This document shows positions 11,534-11,691 of a stretch of DNA of 11,691 nucleotides, piece by piece. Source of the stretch: Bacteroidia bacterium (GTDB lineage Bacteria; Bacteroidota; Bacteroidia; Bacteroidales; Rikenellaceae); the NCBI GenBank assembly GCA_025999315.1, contig BNXD01000045.1:1-11691 (forward strand), read 5' to 3'. Position 1 is the first letter of the stretch. Every line of letters starts with the position of its first letter. Position numbers and translations under genes: made by a program. Under the pieces are notes generated by a model. It saw only the letters and a program-made list of their open reading frames with translations. It did no database searches and was not told where the DNA came from.

Positions 11534-11691
11534 AAAATAGAAATTGGTTATCAATACCAAATATTCTCTCTCTTCCGGCGTCAAAAGTGGGCCTGTCCAA
11601 CTTTGAACTCTCCCGCGCCGTCAGGCGAGGATTTGACAACTCAAAAGAGGGGTGTAAAAAGACGCCGTGTTGTCTTGAATCTGCCTCGCGC
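11534..11691. other. Intergenic DNA at the right edge with no firm gene
   Basis: A minus-strand frame is open from the edge (11690) to a TAA at 11486-11484, about 68 codons with no start in the window. It ends inside the hairpin loop, and its composition is not like that of the nearby genes. A one-mismatch -7 box AATATTTG (minus, 11565-11558) with TTTTG 16 bases upstream could be a promoter for the pump gene, giving a leader of about 140 nt that contains both hairpins. Confidence 0.3.

Noticed and set aside
11484..11690. Minus-strand frame open from the right edge (68 codons)
   Set aside because: No start in view, ends inside a hairpin loop, unlike the local codon composition, and no recognised family. 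Sequence beyond the window is needed to judge it.
1..11691. CRISPR array, rRNA or integrase/attachment site
   Set aside because: No regularly spaced direct repeats, no rRNA signatures, and no recombinase or tRNA-based att site were seen on either strand.

Overview
The window looks like a chromosomal segment of a Bacteroidota (Bacteroidales) bacterium, possibly close to Alistipes/Rikenellaceae. The evidence is several exact TAnnTTTG -7 promoter boxes, start codons without clear Shine-Dalgarno sequences, a NigD-like lipoprotein, a DUF6660-like cysteine-rich protein and the short bacteroidal form of adenylate kinase. Housekeeping and efflux genes are GC-rich. The TonB receptor region and the intergenic DNA are visibly more AT-rich.

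Layout. Bases 1-26 (minus) are the first codons of a gene that leaves the window, probably a PfkB/adenosine-kinase-type sugar kinase. It shares a very compact divergent promoter region with tsaB (96-821, plus), the t6A tRNA-modification partner. tsaB converges on a NigD-like lipoprotein gene (828-1586, minus). Divergent from that is rpiB (1744-2178, plus), which converges on metK (2269-3558, minus) across a 16-bp perfect stem that can terminate both. The metK leader carries a SAM-II-type riboswitch, seen by motif and pairing, between a consensus promoter and the start codon.

Bases 3744-4780 contain no convincing gene. They hold an AT-rich spacer, then two adjacent elements bounded by the same imperfect terminal inverted repeats, the second carrying CTGAGC/CTTCGAC-type inverted repeats. 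Next comes a probable two-gene minus-strand operon: a small secreted cysteine-rich DUF6660-like protein (6852-7142) followed by a CirA/FepA-sized TonB-dependent receptor (4781-6772). Divergent from it is adk (7285-7863), closed by a 21-bp perfect hairpin.

Bases 7940-8337 hold small-scale oddities: an orphan C-terminal-looking reading frame, a near-perfect 50-bp palindrome, a 58-codon ORF whose 3' end lies in that palindrome, and the strong terminator of the last gene. That gene (8338-11412, minus) is a complete heavy-metal RND pump of the CusA/CzcA family. Its adaptor and outer-membrane partners are not in the window. Upstream of it are two strong hairpins and no recognisable gene.

Functionally, metK with its SAM-sensing leader, adk, rpiB and tsaB are core metabolism. 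The DUF6660-like protein, TonB receptor and RND pump suggest a metal uptake/efflux neighbourhood, although adk and its terminator lie between the receptor operon and the pump. I found no clearly new multi-gene system. The most rewarding items are the SAM-II leader with its distant start codon, the paired inverted-repeat elements, and the palindrome/small-ORF cluster after the pump gene.
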